A stretch of DNA of 6,147 nt from Candidatus Sericytochromatia bacterium. GTDB taxonomy: Bacteria; Cyanobacteriota; Sericytochromatia; JACMPN01. A program made the translations under genes and the position numbers. Shown here in pieces: positions 5,406-6,147 of this stretch (positions are counted from its first letter, which is position 1; each line of letters starts with the position of its first letter). A model generated the notes under the pieces. It was not told the origin of the DNA, searched no databases, and worked only from the letters and a program-made list of their open reading frames with translations. Location: NCBI GenBank assembly GCA_014377495.1, contig JACMPN010000513.1, positions 1-6,147 of the forward strand, given 5' to 3'.

Positions 5406-6147
5406 ATGACAACAACTGACACCACCGTACTGGTCATCGGGGCCGGCCCCTCGGGCAGCATGGCCGCCCGGGAGCTCGCCCGCCTGGGCCACGACACGAT
5501 TTTTGTCGATCGGGCCGAGTTCCCGCGCAGCAAACCGTGCGGCGACGGGTTAACGATGCGGGCCACCGAGATCCTCCAGGAGCTCGGTCTGGCCGACGAA
5601 CTCTTCGCGGCTTACAAGCCCCTCGACAAGGTGCGCATGTGGTCGCCCGCCGGACACCTCCTGGAGTTCACGCCGCAGGACGATCCGGCCGAGTTTGGCT
5701 ACGTCATCCCGCGCAAGGACGTCGACCACTACCTCTGGCGTAAGGCGCAGGACGCCGGGGCGATTTTTCACCAGGCCCGCATCCGCAGCGTCACGATGGA
5801 CGATGGCGGAGTCACGGCGACGATGGATTCGGGTGATACGATCCGGGCCGGTCACCTGATTTTGGCGGCCGGCGGGCTCAGCCCGCTGCCCGTGCAGCTG
5901 GGCTTCGAGAAAGAGTTCCTCAGTCAGGCCGTGGCCATGCGTGGCTACTGGCGCGGCGTGGGCGACCTGCAGCACAGCGAGGACGTCTACCTGTTCCGCC
6001 AGCGGACGGCCGGGTACATCTGGATTTTTGCTGAGCCGGACGGTCTGGCCAATGTCGGTTTCGGCATCGACCGGGACGATTACAAGGCCATGGGCGGCTC
6101 GTTGCCCGAGATCCTGCGGCGGGAGCTGCGGGAGGACCCGCGCCTGG
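5406..6147 (+). CDS. Geranylgeranyl reductase-family FAD-dependent oxidoreductase, C-terminus beyond window
   Basis: The 247 residues visible (family members are usually about 380-430) match the geranylgeranyl reductase/flavin-dependent dehydrogenase family (COG0644). GAGPSG at 12-17 is the FAD-binding Rossmann glycine motif, and D35 ends the second strand where ribose is bound. FPRSKPCGDGL at 39-49 is the family PxxxxCG signature, with C45. VIPRKDVDHYLW at 100-111 and LILAAGG at 151-157 follow as usual, and GYIWIFAEPDGLANVGFG at 203-220 is the substrate-domain motif (normally YxWxFP, here with Ala before Glu-Pro). The C-terminal GDAA motif would lie outside the window. Such enzymes use FAD and a reductant to saturate isoprenoid chains, for example of chlorophyll, menaquinone or lipids; some relatives are halogenases or hydroxylases. 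The substrate cannot be told here. The ATG at 5406 is the only start near the Rossmann strand. Confidence 0.92.
   Translation, partial: MTTTDTTVLVIGAGPSGSMAARELARLGHDTIFVDRAEFPRSKPCGDGLTMRATEILQELGLADELFAAYKPLDKVRMWSPAGHLLEFTPQDDPAEFGYVIPRKDVDHYLWRKAQDAGAIFHQARIRSVTMDDGGVTATMDSGDTIRAGHLILAAGGLSPLPVQLGFEKEFLSQAVAMRGYWRGVGDLQHSEDVYLFRQRTAGYIWIFAEPDGLANVGFGIDRDDYKAMGGSLPEILRRELREDPRL

Overview
The window is GC-rich bacterial chromosomal DNA holding four genes. Three lie on the minus strand: a very large uncharacterised gene (3329 to beyond base 1), rpsT for ribosomal protein S20 (3884 to 3609) and a secreted lipoprotein gene (about 5233 to 4064). One lies on the plus strand: a geranylgeranyl reductase-family flavoprotein gene (5406 to beyond 6147). 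Both outer genes are cut by the window edge. I see no tRNA, rRNA, CRISPR array, transposase or insertion sequence, so this looks like ordinary chromosome apart from the large unknown gene.

Organism: S20 is plainly bacterial. A type II (lipoprotein) signal peptide, GC-rich codons and E. coli-like -10 boxes (TATAAT, TATACT) suggest a diderm, high-GC bacterium. The S20 N-terminal region (KSGLKRVEVAERNRQRN) reminds me of the cyanobacterial lineage, and a non-photosynthetic relative such as Melainabacteria or Sericytochromatia is possible. That is an impression, not a demonstration.

Layout. 1-3329 (-): one uninterrupted reading frame of 1109 codons whose C-terminus is outside the window. It has no signal peptide, is mostly helical and Leu/Ala-rich, and ends inside the window with a peptidoglycan-binding-like repeat followed by HEMAGHG, which resembles the HExxxH zinc motif of M49 peptidases. 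3330-3608: its promoter and short leader, plus the strong hairpin terminator of rpsT. 3609-3884 (-): rpsT. 3885-4063: rpsT leader and promoter, and a weak hairpin after the lipoprotein gene. 4064-5233 (-): lipoprotein with lipobox LAGC, a polyglutamine tract and a beta-rich body. 5243-5405: divergent intergenic region. 5406-6147 (+): FAD-dependent reductase.

The genes do not form an obvious pathway. The three minus-strand genes each appear to have their own transcription unit: promoter-like sequences lie before rpsT and the large gene, and a terminator lies after rpsT. The lipoprotein and the reductase are divergently transcribed. The point most worth pursuing is the large protein: its family, its missing C-terminus, the possible zinc site, and the 19-bp AT-rich palindrome covering its fourth to tenth codons.
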